Source: Schistosoma mansoni (taxonomy: Eukaryota; Platyhelminthes; Trematoda; Strigeidida; Schistosomatidae). From it: a DNA stretch of 64,000 bases. The DNA lies in the NCBI RefSeq assembly GCF_000237925.1, contig NC_031502.1:27223951-27287950 (forward strand), in the 5' to 3' direction. The notes under the pieces were generated by a model. The model ran no database searches and had not been told where the DNA came from. It saw only the letters and a list, made by a program, of their open reading frames with translations. Shown here piece by piece: positions 1 through 11,539 of the stretch (the first letter of the stretch is position 1; each line of letters opens with the position of its first letter). A program made the translations under genes and the position numbers.

Positions 1-973
1 TGTGTGGACATTTTAGCATCCAACGGTATCTAGTTCATTATGTTTAGAGACATACGGTGGTCTTCCTCTACGAAAAATTTAAAAGAGGTATTTGTCAGGG
101 ATTGAGCTTATTTCGAGACAGCTATTTCATTTTAATATGGAACTCAGTAGTGTGAACAAAATTGTTTGTTGTGGATGGATTACCGTGATAGGTAGCGGAA
201 AACAGCCGTTTGTTTTTGAGCATATCTCCCATTTGTTTCCAAAGATTTAGATTTGTTCTACATGTACAAATATCCACATTCAGTTTATATAAAATTTGGA
301 TATTCTGAATACCATTTCTCAGCTGATTATTTGATAAATTCTAACATCACTATAGATCACGAGTGTTTTACGTCTATTCCGTCACACTTACTGTCAAAAT
401 ATTGTTGTTTTTCTACCGCAACCTGAAGATCCATATTGGTCATCGTTTAATCACCCCAAAATAGTCAGATTTTACTGTTAAAACCAAGATAGAAAACGTC
501 CGGCAAAACCACTGAATATTCGATTGTTTATTGGGTGAAACTATGCTACTCATTGAAATATTAATGTTAATCATTTTTATTCCATAATTCCACACAATTA
601 TCTGGCCTTGAGTATAGATAAAAATGTGAAGATGCATGAGCTTTGGGTACATTTTAGAAACTGACATACAAATATTGGAATAATCGGATTAAAAACTATA
701 TAATGACTATTGCTAATTATCTAGGGTCAGACAACCTGTAAAACGATGACAGTTTAACTTATGTGATGGTTATATCTCGTAAAAACAAAAGATACAATAT
801 TAAAAGAAGCATAACATGCGTTTAATTTCCTGTGCAGTTAATGTTCATATCACTAACAGTATAGACACGATCATGTTCGTTCCAGTGTTTTGATAGCACA
901 AGAAACAATAACAACACTTCCTATCTCAATGGTTCTTCAGAATTTATATAACATATCACAGGCAATGACTTAC
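1..973. other. Non-coding; presumed intron of the HAD gene
   Basis: AT-rich sequence beyond the exon 5 donor. I looked on the minus strand for an exon continuing the second HAD domain (cap, motif II, GDxxxD) and found none. Open frames here are short and unlike any family I recognise. Confidence 0.5.
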
Positions 974-1320
974 CTCATGCAAACTTTCTCGCACCATTCA
1001 GCCCAACGGGGATGTACATTGATAAAACTCCCATCTTTGTCAATAATAACCAGTTTAAACTTTTGATTTGACAGCTTTTGATATAACCTGTTTTTACTAA
1101 GTAAAACGTGTCTGATCGGTTGATTGAGATCAGGCAGTACGAGTGGCAATATATGGCCCACAGATGGTACAATATGTAATTTAGATTTTGAATTGTATGA
1201 TTTAGCTCCATTTAAATTGTTTTTGCCCTCAATTTCAGAATACTTATGCCAAGTTGCTTCCAAACCACTTTGTTGACCGATCCCACTTAAAACACCAATA
1301 CACAAACCTAGATTAGCATT
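974..1320 (-). CDS. HAD hydrolase exon 5 (end of domain 1, start of domain 2)
   Basis: Acceptor CAAAG ending at 1321 and donor GTAAGT at 973. Encodes [13 protein letters not shown], which closes the first HAD fold, then a low-conservation linker of about 75 residues, then [20 protein letters not shown], a second motif I that parallels [18 protein letters not shown] in exon 1. The exon ends in phase 2. Confidence 0.85.
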
Positions 1321-3500
1321 CTTTGAGTAAAATGTTGAAAAAATAACTATAACATCTCACATATTTCGAAGTATTTAGCAAAAATGATATATTATACTGT
1401 GAAAGGTACATGAGTTATGCTTAGAAGTTTAGAGATATCTAACATCTGTCTGATCAAATCGTACAACAGTTGTTTTATTACTAACGTTTGTGAGTTTAGT
1501 ATTAAGGTGACATCCTTTATCTTTCTAGCGGCTAGCTAACAAACATTTAGGGGTTGGGTTTGTGGGAACTTTCTTTACTTTTTATCGAATACTAATCAAG
1601 TCCGTAATAGTAAAATCGGCTTATCTGCGAAAAGAACAAATTTGTACTGTTAAAAACTAAAAATACGAAAATCAAGTAGTACACTGCTGATTTTTGTCAG
1701 AATCAAATTGTTCTAGATGAAAATTGACCAGGCAGACAGAGGCCAACCATTTTCAGTTTCACCTAAGCTTTCTGGGTTGAATTTTATAATATTGCTTAAC
1801 ATGTAAACTGACTTGTTTTCAAACCATAACTTACTTTTGCGAAAGCAATATCCGTCGAGGTATCTCCTACCATAACCGTTTCTTCAGGTGACACATGAAG
1901 TTTCTCACATATGAATTTTGCGTTATCTGGATGAGGTTTTGGAGGTCTGCCAGGGTCATCACCGCAAACAATGACATCTAATAGGTGCAAAACATCTAAA
2001 ACTGCCAGAGCTTGTATTGTCCCTGCAATTGTTCAAAAGTAAATCACATTAGTTTCTTCTAATCTAGACCACATATAAAATTTAACTGATGGTCTAGTAA
2101 GCCATTGTTTTATTTTACTCTTGAAAGCCAAGAATTGTCTGACGTATTATTTTTAAATACAGCCAAATATTGCCAAAAACTGTTGTTATTTATTTAGTTT
2201 TTAGCCTTTTAATTTTCCATCATGATTCACGTAAAGGTTTTAGTTTCTTCCAATTTATACTGCCAAAACGCTTAACGTTTAAAATGACTGAAATATTGTG
2301 TATTCACAATTTCTACTATGAAACCCAAATCCTGGCCGATGACCGTTTTCGTCGAACCTAATTTTAACGGTAGTTGTATTTCATACCAAAATTGTATAAA
2401 AACGTTTCCAGTTATTTAGAAGCGAATAAATAGCCCACTAATATCATTATTTTAAAGTCTTGTCACCATTATGTCAGTTTTTAATTCCGCTGCTCTAAAA
2501 TTATCTTTGTTGGTAAAATTATCATTAAATAGCTGAGACTTTGGACTGAGATTTCAAGGCTTACCGATACGGCGTTGTTTCAAATGTTCATAAATTTTAA
2601 GATCTTTGTCATAAATTATGCTGATATGCATGCGCTACGAAAAATATTTGAGCGTTCATTACTTTAAAGCCACACTGACTGTTTTTCAGTAGGCTTACGT
2701 GCTTATGTCTTCACCAAACCAAAACCAACACGCTAAAATTATTTTCACTTGTTTTTTCATTTTCAATTATGCACTGGTTTACTCATTATTAGAACAGATA
2801 ATATCCATTGCTACGGGATCAACTTACCTTTGCGACTGTCGGATGTGCAAATAGCTGTCTTGATTGAGTGTTGTCTCAATGTAGTTATCATGCTTTTTAT
2901 ATCGGCCAACGGAACAATGTGCTCAGGTGAAAGTGATAACGCTTTTATATGTTTAGACACAGTGGACTGAGCCATGCTTTTTGTGATACCATGGGAAACT
3001 AACAAGTTTGTCAGAGCAATTATTATTTGTTCTTCAGTACCTTCAGCTAAAACACCTTCAAAAACGGCAGAATTAAAAGGGAAAACTGTAAACCTGGATT
3101 GATAATGTGATTTTTCGGACAGCACCCAAGAGTATTCAGTATCTCAAAATTCATGTCCTGAGCTATGTCACTAGAAATACTTTATCATTGCGGCAGATAA
3201 ATAAATATTCATGTAAAAACAGTACTTTTTTGCGATAGTTCTTGCCCAAGGCATCCACATTGAGTTAAAGCAAACAATAGTTCCATCTTTATCAAATATA
3301 ACTGCCTTGTACAATGGCTTTCTAGCTGAAACTAAAAACTCTGACGGATCTAGAAAAACACTTGGTCTAGCGGAACACTGTATAATGTTGAATGGTGCTT
3401 TAAATGTACACAAGCGAATTTGACAAACGGTCGAAACTTCATTGTATGGACATCGTTTATAAGCTCTTAGTAATACATTTACGGCTCTACTGAAAAGCAT
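974..3500 (-). CDS. Tandem HAD-superfamily hydrolase, 5' five exons (partial gene)
   Basis: Spliced model read from the sequence: exons 3226-3500, 3094-3170, 2828-3055, 1835-2022 and 974-1320, giving 371 codons plus two bases before the last donor. Reading phase is kept at all four junctions. The predicted protein has a complete HAD phosphatase core: motif I DKDGT (nucleophile D70, acid D72), motif II CTSDS (T188/S189), motif III lysine in PPKPHPD (K222), motif IV GDTSTD (D247, D251). Family knowledge: this fold hydrolyses phosphate esters through an aspartyl-phosphate; the substrate cannot be told. After the first domain a linker leads to a second motif I, DKDGS (D350, D352), at the end of exon 5, so a second HAD domain begins. 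Its remaining exons are not found in 1-973 and probably lie off the window. The N-terminus ([16 protein letters not shown]) is basic and lacks acids, as in mitochondrial presequences (inference). Confidence 0.85.
1835..2022 (-). CDS. HAD hydrolase exon 4 (motifs III and IV)
   Basis: Acceptor TTGCAG at 2023 and donor GTAAGT at 1834. Encodes motif III (lysine of [12 protein letters not shown]) and motif IV ([13 protein letters not shown]), the most diagnostic part of the HAD core. The exon ends in phase 0 and joins directly to [10 protein letters not shown] of exon 5. Confidence 0.88.
2828..3055 (-). CDS. HAD hydrolase exon 3 (cap, motif II)
   Basis: Encodes 75 codons from VLAEGTEEQ to ICTSDSRK. 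The helical cap is followed by HAD motif II (CTSDS). The canonical donor GTAAGT at 2827 splits a glycine codon, which is completed by exon 4. Confidence 0.85.
3094..3170 (-). CDS. HAD hydrolase exon 2 (cap region)
   Basis: A 77-base exon too short for ordinary ORF searches. It encodes [20 protein letters not shown], which fills the gap between motif I and the cap helix. The acceptor is TTTCTAG ending at 3171; an alternative AG at 3180 would add three residues in frame. The flanking introns are only about 55 bases (3171-3225) and 38 bases (3056-3093). Confidence 0.75.
3226..3500 (-). CDS. HAD hydrolase exon 1 (start codon, motif I)
   Basis: Start chosen at ATG 3500-3498; the reading frame continues a little upstream but only with non-ATG codons. 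Encodes a basic, Arg/Leu-rich leader and the first HAD motif [18 protein letters not shown]. The donor is GTACTG at 3225, leaving phase 2. Confidence 0.8.
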
Positions 3501-6500
3501 AATATCGAAAGCAATACTCTGTTGACGCAAAGTATTTCCTAGGTTTTAAATTAGAGGAATTATCATGTAGCGTCTGTAAAAAAATAAAAAACTGAACACA
3601 TTATAATCCAAACTAACTTTCGCAAACCATCATAACATTGTTACACTCATCATTCCATCTAATAAATTCTCTGCACCTCAGGACACGAGACACACGCGTG
3701 TGAATAACAATATTTTCATTTCAAAACGCAAACCCAAGAACTGTTTTATAAGTTTGACAAAAACGCAAGGTCATATAACGTTACTTTGGTCAGTTAAAAC
3801 AAAATGTATTTCAAAGAAATGAATGGCCATGACACAATTTATATGAATTTATCAACTTGTTCAATCACTCATTTTCAAAAGTCTGTTTTCATGATAACTT
3901 ATTGTTAGGGTACGGAATAAAAGATGGCTTGGAATCGACATTAAAATGCTTTTATTTAAGTGACTTTTAGAGGTTTGACTCAAGGTGGCCACTTGATATT
4001 TGAAGTCTCTCAGGTTTACGCCTAACACGTAGGCTAAGCAATTGTTTGTGGTCTTCTGAAGATTATCACTAGCGGTTCTTCCAATACATCTCCTCGAGTA
4101 GGACATACATATATAGACTTTTTGATTTTGACAGTACGTTTTATCAGTGAACTGGGGAGTTAACTAGTTCAATAGCAGTTTACAGAGTATAAATAACGAT
4201 TACGAACGAGAAAAGCCATTTGTCTCTATCAAGTAACCTCTTCACCTAATATGATGTTGCTGACGGTAATGTATTTCAACCCTAAAATGCAAGCAGTCTT
4301 TAATATCAGAATCCTTCCACACAAAACCAGTATTCTGGTTCACGCTGAATAATAAAGCATCTCCTCGTTAGTACTGTCATTCTAATTTGGTATCTGAAAC
4401 GTATAACGATTTCATTTCAACGGGAACACTTTTGGCTGGCTTTTGTTCCGTAGAGATGAACAATATGAACATAGGTACTCCCAATTCCAAACGTTTCATA
4501 GCACGTAGTTGACTGTATATACCTTTTCCACTAGTACGTTTCTTCAATGATTGGATTGTTTTAGAAGTATACAAATTAAAAATAAACATTTTTTTGAATT
4601 TCGAGAAGAAACCTATTGTACGTGAGTTACGACTATCAGCTTTAGGCTTAGGAGTCTAAAATTTACTATTAACTTTATTCCACTGAACGTTCTGAAGCTA
4701 ATAATTTGGGGTTTGTATGATGAAAACATCGTCCCAAGATAGCGTTTGGATCCTAGATATGTGTCGATTGGTGATATTCGTTTCCACGTTTGAATATTTG
4801 GATTTGTGAATGGATAATATAAAACCGGATAAAAGAATCAACGTGAGCTGTTTGACAAAATAACTCTTCTTGAACGGTTTTCAGAAGTCAATTGATGGCT
4901 AAACCGACTTTGTTAACTTTCATGGAAAATTACTGAATGTAACATGGCTTTGGGAAGTACCATCATCAGAACCAGGCCTCGCCACTTTAAACAAACTGAA
5001 GATTAAGTGGATTGTGGACACTTGTAAACGTTAGTCCTTTTTAGACCCCAAAATATGATGACTCGTTAACATTGTATTTCTCAAGAAGCTATTTCTCTTG
5101 GCATTACTTCGGAAGTCAGGGCACCAGTTACTGGAGGAAGCGTGTATTGTTAATAACTAACGAAATCCATAATCATACGACGAGAAAGCGAACCAGAAGG
5201 AGAGTGAATAAAAGTGGACGAATTCGTGTGCATTTTATGTGCTAATCAATAAGCAGATGAAGTTATTGATTGTATTTGTCCACAAAAATGAGACAAAAAA
5301 ATAAAGAATAAGATCCACCAAATGTCTAGATTGCAGTAAGTAGGAAATAGAGATAACATAGGGTTATTTTGGCCTCTTATTGTACAAATACACTGGTAAG
5401 AGTTTACTACACACAAGTGAAACCGTGGTAATCGTATTTCGCAGACGAGTGAGGATTGTAATTCTTAGGCTCCGCATCCCAGCGTAAAGTGCTCAATATA
5501 AAAAAATAGTGCAAGTTAAAAAATTGCGAAACGGTCAGTGTTATTCTAGCCACTTGGAGGGAGATTCTACACGTGACATTTCACCGAGTTGTTTGCATTC
5601 AGATGGTTATCTGTCCTTGCTATGTAAATGACTCGATCTTTGAACTGTTTGAACGTGTGTCTGTTTGCATTAACAATTTATTCTTTGGATTGGAGTACGA
5701 TACATCTTAACAAGTCTGAAATTAATTTCCTAAAGTTATATAGGTTTAAAGTGTCTTTGTAAAACTTGACCATCCCTTGGGCTAGCGATACACGAAGCGC
5801 CAGACAATAGAGTATGCGAAGACTGAAAAAAACCTTAGCAATTTTTTAGAGATAAGAAGGAACTCAAAGGTGAAACCAACATATCCAGGATTTCTAAAAT
5901 CCCAATATTTTCTGTATATATTTATAAACAGTAAAAATGCGCAATACCTGAAAAAGCTCAAACTGAGTCTGTTCAATCAACAGGTGCTTGAAAATTAAGA
6001 GAGATCGGTTCAAGTTACTAAGAAGTTGAGCAATCTTTTTTTACTTTATTCAGAAGGCGAGTGGTCATACTTTAAATGACAATAAATGCTTTTAGTTACG
6101 GGAATATCTTTTGTGGATAATCAGCATACTGAATCAATAACAAAATCATTTTTTTATTCCTTCTCGATCGTTCTTTCACCATTAAATGCCAATCCGTTAG
6201 CGCGTCGAAAACAGTCATTTTTCAAATAAGTCAATCGGTATCATTGGTATTCTATAATTTACAGGTTGGGTCTTTTTATCCATCTTCACAAGATGAATGT
6301 GAAATATTATTCTTATTGACAGGAGTTTCAAAACACCTTTACACTAATTATTTATTTTATCAAAAACAGCCGGAATTTGATATATGTTCTCCAAACAACA
6401 GAATGCGCCTAACAGGAGATGGAGATATCCAAAGGCTAGTTAAACAAAATACATAACTGAGCACAAACTCAAGCCAGGATATATATTCAGCTAAACACTC

Positions 6501-8150
6501 TGATTAAGTGTCTAAAATGCTAAGACGAGTGAGTCAACACCATAAAAAGACAGAATGGAATAAATCAAATAAAATACTGAAAAAGAGCAATTCTTTGTAA
6601 GCTCATTTTAATTAGACAACTTGGTCTTGGAAAATAAATACATGAAAGTAAGGCGTGAAATTAGGGTCAAGGTAAACCAATTTAAGTTTTGTAAATTGAT
6701 ATAAAAGTCCTTTTCAAGCCATGTACAGGAAAACATAGAAAACGTTTGCTTGATCCTCCGGTTTCTTCGACCGTGAGTGATTGAAATATATAAAAACATC
6801 TCAGATTAGTCAGATTTTGCCAAATATTTACATCTGCCTCACATTGTAATATGGAAATAAACCTGAACTTAAAGACTCTAAAAATGATCTAACCAAATTA
6901 GTTACTTATTTGTTTGGTGGTCTTCGGGCCTGAACTAATTTGTTACAGTAGCCGAGATTGATTATCTGCTTTAACCTCGGATCATGATGTATAAAAGAAT
7001 GTCTGGATCCGAAGCACTGACGTCATTTCACATATTCCTAATTTTTTGGACTGAAGTCTGGGATGTATTCAGAAAAATAATATCCTGGAAACATGTCTGG
7101 ATACCTTGTTGTTGAACACAGAAACATGGATCAATTTGCCTGCACACCACCTACTGCTCTTAGTGAACCACATTCAGGTTAGGCTACGTTTAAAGTTGGC
7201 ATTGCAACATACTGAGGCTGGATCCTTACATAGAAATCATTCAGTCATTACAATTTTTCACCACCGACAGCTTTTTTGGTTGCGTTCTGAACTTACTACG
7301 CCTTTTTGAAGCACTGTATATCTGATTCTAACACTTATTCAAGACAGATGGACATGTTATTGATTTCAAGCTTGAAATTTACAAGAGCTCGCTCACTTAT
7401 TAATTATGTCACATTATTGGAGACTGAAGACACCTCGAGCCATAATTGGAAAAATATAGTCCGTTTTGAGCCTAATTGGATGGAAACCCTAACTAACTCA
7501 TTAACCGTCCATAAAACATTTATGTGAGTTTCTTCTTGTATATTTCCTACCAAAGGTTCAATTTCGTCAGTTGGTGTCTTGCACATAAGTATTGCGTTCC
7601 CTAATTGCTCTGTCTAGTAACCTACGATAACCATTCATATATCTTTCTGTCCTTCCAAAAGCCTATATTTTGTTTAAAAACTTATAATATTAAAGATTCC
7701 CATTGTGGAATTAGAGCATTACATGTAAGCGAACGATTGTTTTCAATTAGATCGTCATCAGGCTTTACTCTAATATACATGAATATTTATACGAAAATAT
7801 TAGACCAATCAAGGCTATTCGAGTCAATAATCACAATGAAATAGAATACGTTACCAAGCATAATAGTTGAAAATACAAGTTGATAGTGGGAAGACAGGTG
7901 TACTGATAGTAGTAAGAATATTAAATTACGATAACAAAAGTCTTATCAATAGTTAAACATAAGAAATAAGAGTTCAAACGTGGGTAAATAGACTAAAATA
8001 GTAATCACAAAACATTAAAATCATTACGTAATAAGAAGTATAAGTAAATAGATAGTGAAGAATACAAACGGAAAGAGGTAGAAAATTGCAAACAAATGAT
8101 AACAAAATTAAGATAATAAAAATAAATTTCACAAATAATGATAATAATGT
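3501..8150. other. Intergenic, no supported gene
   Basis: About 4.6 kb of AT-rich DNA upstream of the HAD start codon. Open frames are at most about 80 codons and match nothing I recognise. The promoter of the HAD gene should lie near 3.5-3.9 kb, but no clear TATA box or initiator stands out. A short stretch at 7727-7764 resembles the foldback element at 26.3 kb (see findings). Confidence 0.5.
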
Positions 8151-8151
8151 C

Positions 8152-8203
8152 ATTTTTCAAAGTTGAAATCATGAGTCAATTGAAGCTAGACCACCATCGA
8201 AAA
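8152..8203 (-). repeat. 52-bp inverted copy of the SINE right end
   Basis: This segment is the exact reverse complement of 8559-8610 (the 3' part of the SINE) and abuts the SINE's left boundary. The insertion is therefore flanked by a perfect inverted repeat. Confidence 0.85.
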
Positions 8204-8641
8204 ATACTGAAATCTCCACAAACCCCCTTCTAAATATAATCATATGCTCACTAGTGACTGACTTCAAGATACATGTCCTGGAGTTCTAGTGGGAAGCAGT
8301 GACCAGTGGAGTTCAACCACGTCTGTCGTGAGATATCAACTCACTGAAGACAATTGGTGAATGGTTGCTCAACTTCGTGGATCAGTTGAAGTTAGACATT
8401 AACACCGTTGGATGCCAGCTCAGTGGTCTATCGTTTAAGGGCTTCGGCTCGAGACTGGTAGGTCCTGGGTTCGAATCTCGCTCGCGAGAGCGGGTTCGTG
8501 GATGCGCACTGCTGAGGAGTCCCATAATAGGACGAAACGGCCGTCCAGTGCTTCCAGGTTTTCGATGGTGGTCTAGCTTCAATTGACTCATGATTTCAAC
8601 TTTGAAAAATACTGAAATCTCCACAAACTCCCTTCTAAATA
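8201..8641 (+). mobile_element. tRNA-derived SINE with hammerhead ribozyme (SM-alpha-like), copy 1
   Basis: The unit carries a tRNA-like RNA polymerase III promoter (A box near 8415-8427, B box GGTTCGAATCTC at 8468-8479), then a type I hammerhead ribozyme at 8506-8551. Short direct repeats (8201-8235 and 8606-8641) bound it, so slightly more than one unit is present. The same unit lies on the minus strand at 44.25-44.70 kb. Known from schistosomes: SM-alpha elements are tRNA-related repeats with an active hammerhead. The frames open across it on both strands are not genes. Confidence 0.82.
8506..8551 (+). ncRNA. Hammerhead ribozyme, type I
   Basis: All core parts are visible in order: stem I GCACTG/CAGTGC (8506-8511 with 8546-8551), CTGAGGA core (8512-8518; position 7, which may be any base, is G), stem II GTCC/GGAC (8519-8522 with 8530-8533), GAA (8534-8536), a minimal three-pair stem III ACG/CGT with a two-base loop (8537-8544), and cleavage-site C at 8545. 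Self-cleavage is predicted between 8545 and 8546. Such a short stem III is typical of retroelement hammerheads that work best as dimers. Confidence 0.85.
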
Positions 8642-9239
8642 ATGTCATTTGTTAAGTTATGTCTGGCCATGGAAGGGATAGGGGGGTTACGAATTTCTTA
8701 TATTATATATGACCACCACCTTAAAAAAGACTCACATAAAAGTGGATGGACGGTAGATTCTGCTGATATGCACATATGATAGCGAGGGTGACGACATTAG
8801 ACTACCCATGTCTGTGGAGCAAAACACTTTGTTTGTCTTAGATCCTTTATGCTTAAAGATGATGAGACTATTCTAAGAAATTGACTTATTTTTCTTATTT
8901 TAGTTAATTTGTAATAGCTACAAACTTACTGAGTGATTCTATCACATAAATCTGTTTAGTGAGTAGATGTCATATCTCCATGATCTTTCTGTCACACTGT
9001 CTTGTCTGATTTATTGATGCAATCTTTCGAATTAGCAGGGTAGTGTCTCATTTGTATGTGTAATTGACAGCAATCTAATATTATTATGCATAAAACGCTT
9101 GGATGAACGGTTTTGATAGAATCTAACTACATTTATACTAGATGTGGCCAACATAATACCTTGGTATTTCGTCTTTCAACAAAAACGCGATTGAAAAGAA
9201 CCAAATGGTGCTAGCTTACACGATACAAAGGCTGATTTG

Positions 9240-10470
9240 GAATAATGTCAAATAAGCTCAGAGATGACTGGTTCCTATGTGGCAAAGGAGGAAGGAATGA
9301 CTTAAGGAGGTGTTTTATGAATAAAAGCTCAAGAACGTGTCACCTAGAAAATTTAAACGCAAGGATACGTCTACCTTTTATCAAAAAGCAACAGTCTTAC
9401 CACCCAAGTCATCGACAATCTTCCAGGACAACATATTGTGTGTGACGCGACTGTGACTTCCACTCTAATGAAAGCCAACGAATGGGTACAAATCTGGAAA
9501 TAGGAACGACCTCCTGTTGTCTAAGTAAGCCCAGTCTTCCAATCAATAGTTCAGAAGTCGAAGGTTGATCATAAAGTTAGTTGTCTTTCATAGGGTTAAG
9601 GAAATTGAAAGCTCAGAACTCTCCATGAGCATTACATTTAGTCGATAAACGGTCTACTTAGCCAGCTAATTCCCTAGTCTGTCTCCGAAATGACCTTACT
9701 GAAGGTTTGGATGCTAGGTATCCTCAGTTCTAAGGCTTGGTCATCAAGTGATCGATGTTTAACCTCGAAAGACTGTAACACAGTTACAGCGTACTGAAAA
9801 ATCTGAGGGTTAAGTTGTCAGAAAATCCTTTCGAAGAGAAACTCGTTGACGCGGTTATTACATATACCCCGGTACAGCATGTAGATACAACTACGTACGG
9901 CCTAGGCTACCAGTCTTCACCAGATTTCACACTGACCCATTATGCAGACGACGTCACAGACATCGATTACATGTCATCCTTAGGTAGTAGTTACCATGCA
10001 GTTATGACCTTTGATTTCTATTTTGTCATCAATGACTACGTATCAGCCCGAGCCAAAATAAACACTTGGAGAATAGTTATACAGCAAATTATACTCCCAA
10101 CACCCTCAATAAATTGGACGGTTGAATCAAAAACCCCATTGAAATGAGTTGAGAGGTACTCAATAGCTAACCCATTAAAGTTATTGAACATTGTTTGGAC
10201 TACACCAAGGAGTCTTGGAAACTCCTCACCGTGATTCGGCAAGGAGGTTGTCAGTTAAACTCGAAGAATGTGAGAGAGATATGGATTACTGGGTACTTAC
10301 TAGAAAAAATCACAGTATCAGGAAGCCTGATATATTTATGCCTCGACAAATCTGAGAACGTTCGACCTCAAAAGTCTATGTCCATTACACTATTATTATC
10401 ATGGTTGGACCCTTCCACAATGTGTTCATTTCTTTTCTCTCTCTCCCTTTTTCCTTCTAAATAAATATTA
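9240..10470 (+). mobile_element. CR1-like LINE remnant: ORF1/endonuclease region
   Basis: Around 9390-9520 the translation parallels the segment at 15.80-15.95 kb (both read ...ANEW/GEWVQ... after a shared lead-in). 9815-10147 encodes SENPFEEKLVDAVITYT...QHV...DFTLTHYADDVTDIDYM, matching the apurinic-like endonuclease segment at 16.9-17.08 kb. The two segments are copies of one CR1/jockey-type LINE. Several stops and shifts make it non-functional. Confidence 0.65.
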
Positions 10471-10639
10471 TTCTTAAGATTACGAAGTTTTTGGTTAAGA
10501 CTATAACTTGTGTTACGCTTAAATCAACTTCTCAGACTCGTTTTATCTTCACTATGCATATACGACTCAAACATGTTGATGCACTTAATTGAGACTTTCA
10601 TAGCATCACTCCAAACTGCAACTGCACAAACACTTTTTA

Positions 10640-11065
10640 ACACCATATCTTACTACAGTAATAAGTTATTTATTCATTAATTCGTTTTGTTTTATTTTAT
10701 TTTTATTACTCATTTGGCGATACATACATGGTTGTTTATTCTTGTTCTGTGTTAATGTATTTACGTATTTTGCGTCACCCTTATTTTTATTTCCTTAGTT
10801 TCGTCCTTTCCTTCTTTAAAATCAATTCAAAATTTTTGCCAATTACACAGAACCTGATTTATTATTACTATTATATTATTAATATTTTATTTTTCTTTGC
10901 TTTCCTTTCTCAAACATGGCAAATGTAATGCTAACATTATTGTGTAGCTGTAAATAATTCCCCAAACTTGTGTATTATTGTATTCTTGAAGAAACCCGAA
11001 ATGGTTTCTTCACAACACTTATGCACCTATAAGATATTTGTGAATAATAATAATATTCATAATAA
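10640..11065 (+). mobile_element. Candidate LINE 3' end with stem-loop and (AAT)n tail
   Basis: T-rich sequence is followed by a perfect 9-bp hairpin, GAAGAAACC/GGTTTCTTC with a six-base loop, at 10988-11011. A run of AAT repeats begins near 11042. Hairpin plus microsatellite-like tail is the usual 3' terminus of non-LTR elements. Assignment to the adjacent CR1-like copy is inference. Confidence 0.45.
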
Positions 11066-11539
11066 GGCTAAACAAGGTGACTGCTAAAATTTTAAAAAGA
11101 CCGTTTGTGAGGAGCTGTTAAAGTATATAGACAAAGACCGGATTCTTTTTGTGAGAAGCAGTACTGCCTTAAAATGGATTATCACAAGCTTATACATATT
11201 ATAATATATTTCAGCAGTAACATCCTTTGTGTTATACCATCTTCGTATCAGTCACTGTACCTTGATATGACGAAGGGGTAGTCCACGTTAGGTGCTGATC
11301 GTGATGTGTGACTCCAAAGTTGGCTGTTGTCCATACGATTCCCATCTAACTTCGAGTAGGCCGTCAATAATTTAATAGAGATAATCTACGTTGGTGACGT
11401 ACAGACCTTCATAGTCCCATATCATCATCGTCTTTATTAAGTGCTAACAATGTTGACGTACAGAGAGCGAAAAAATGGGATGGCGATAGTTTAGAGCTTT
11501 AAAGGGACCTAAGGAAATTACCAAACAATCTAGAATTTG

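Noticed and set aside
440-667. 75-codon minus-strand frame as the next HAD exon
   Set aside because: Its translation shows none of the HAD cap or motif II-IV features expected after exon 5.
8365-8648. Overlapping 73- and 88-codon frames on opposite strands
   Set aside because: They lie inside the hammerhead SINE, which is an RNA element; similar frames appear in its copy at 44.3 kb.
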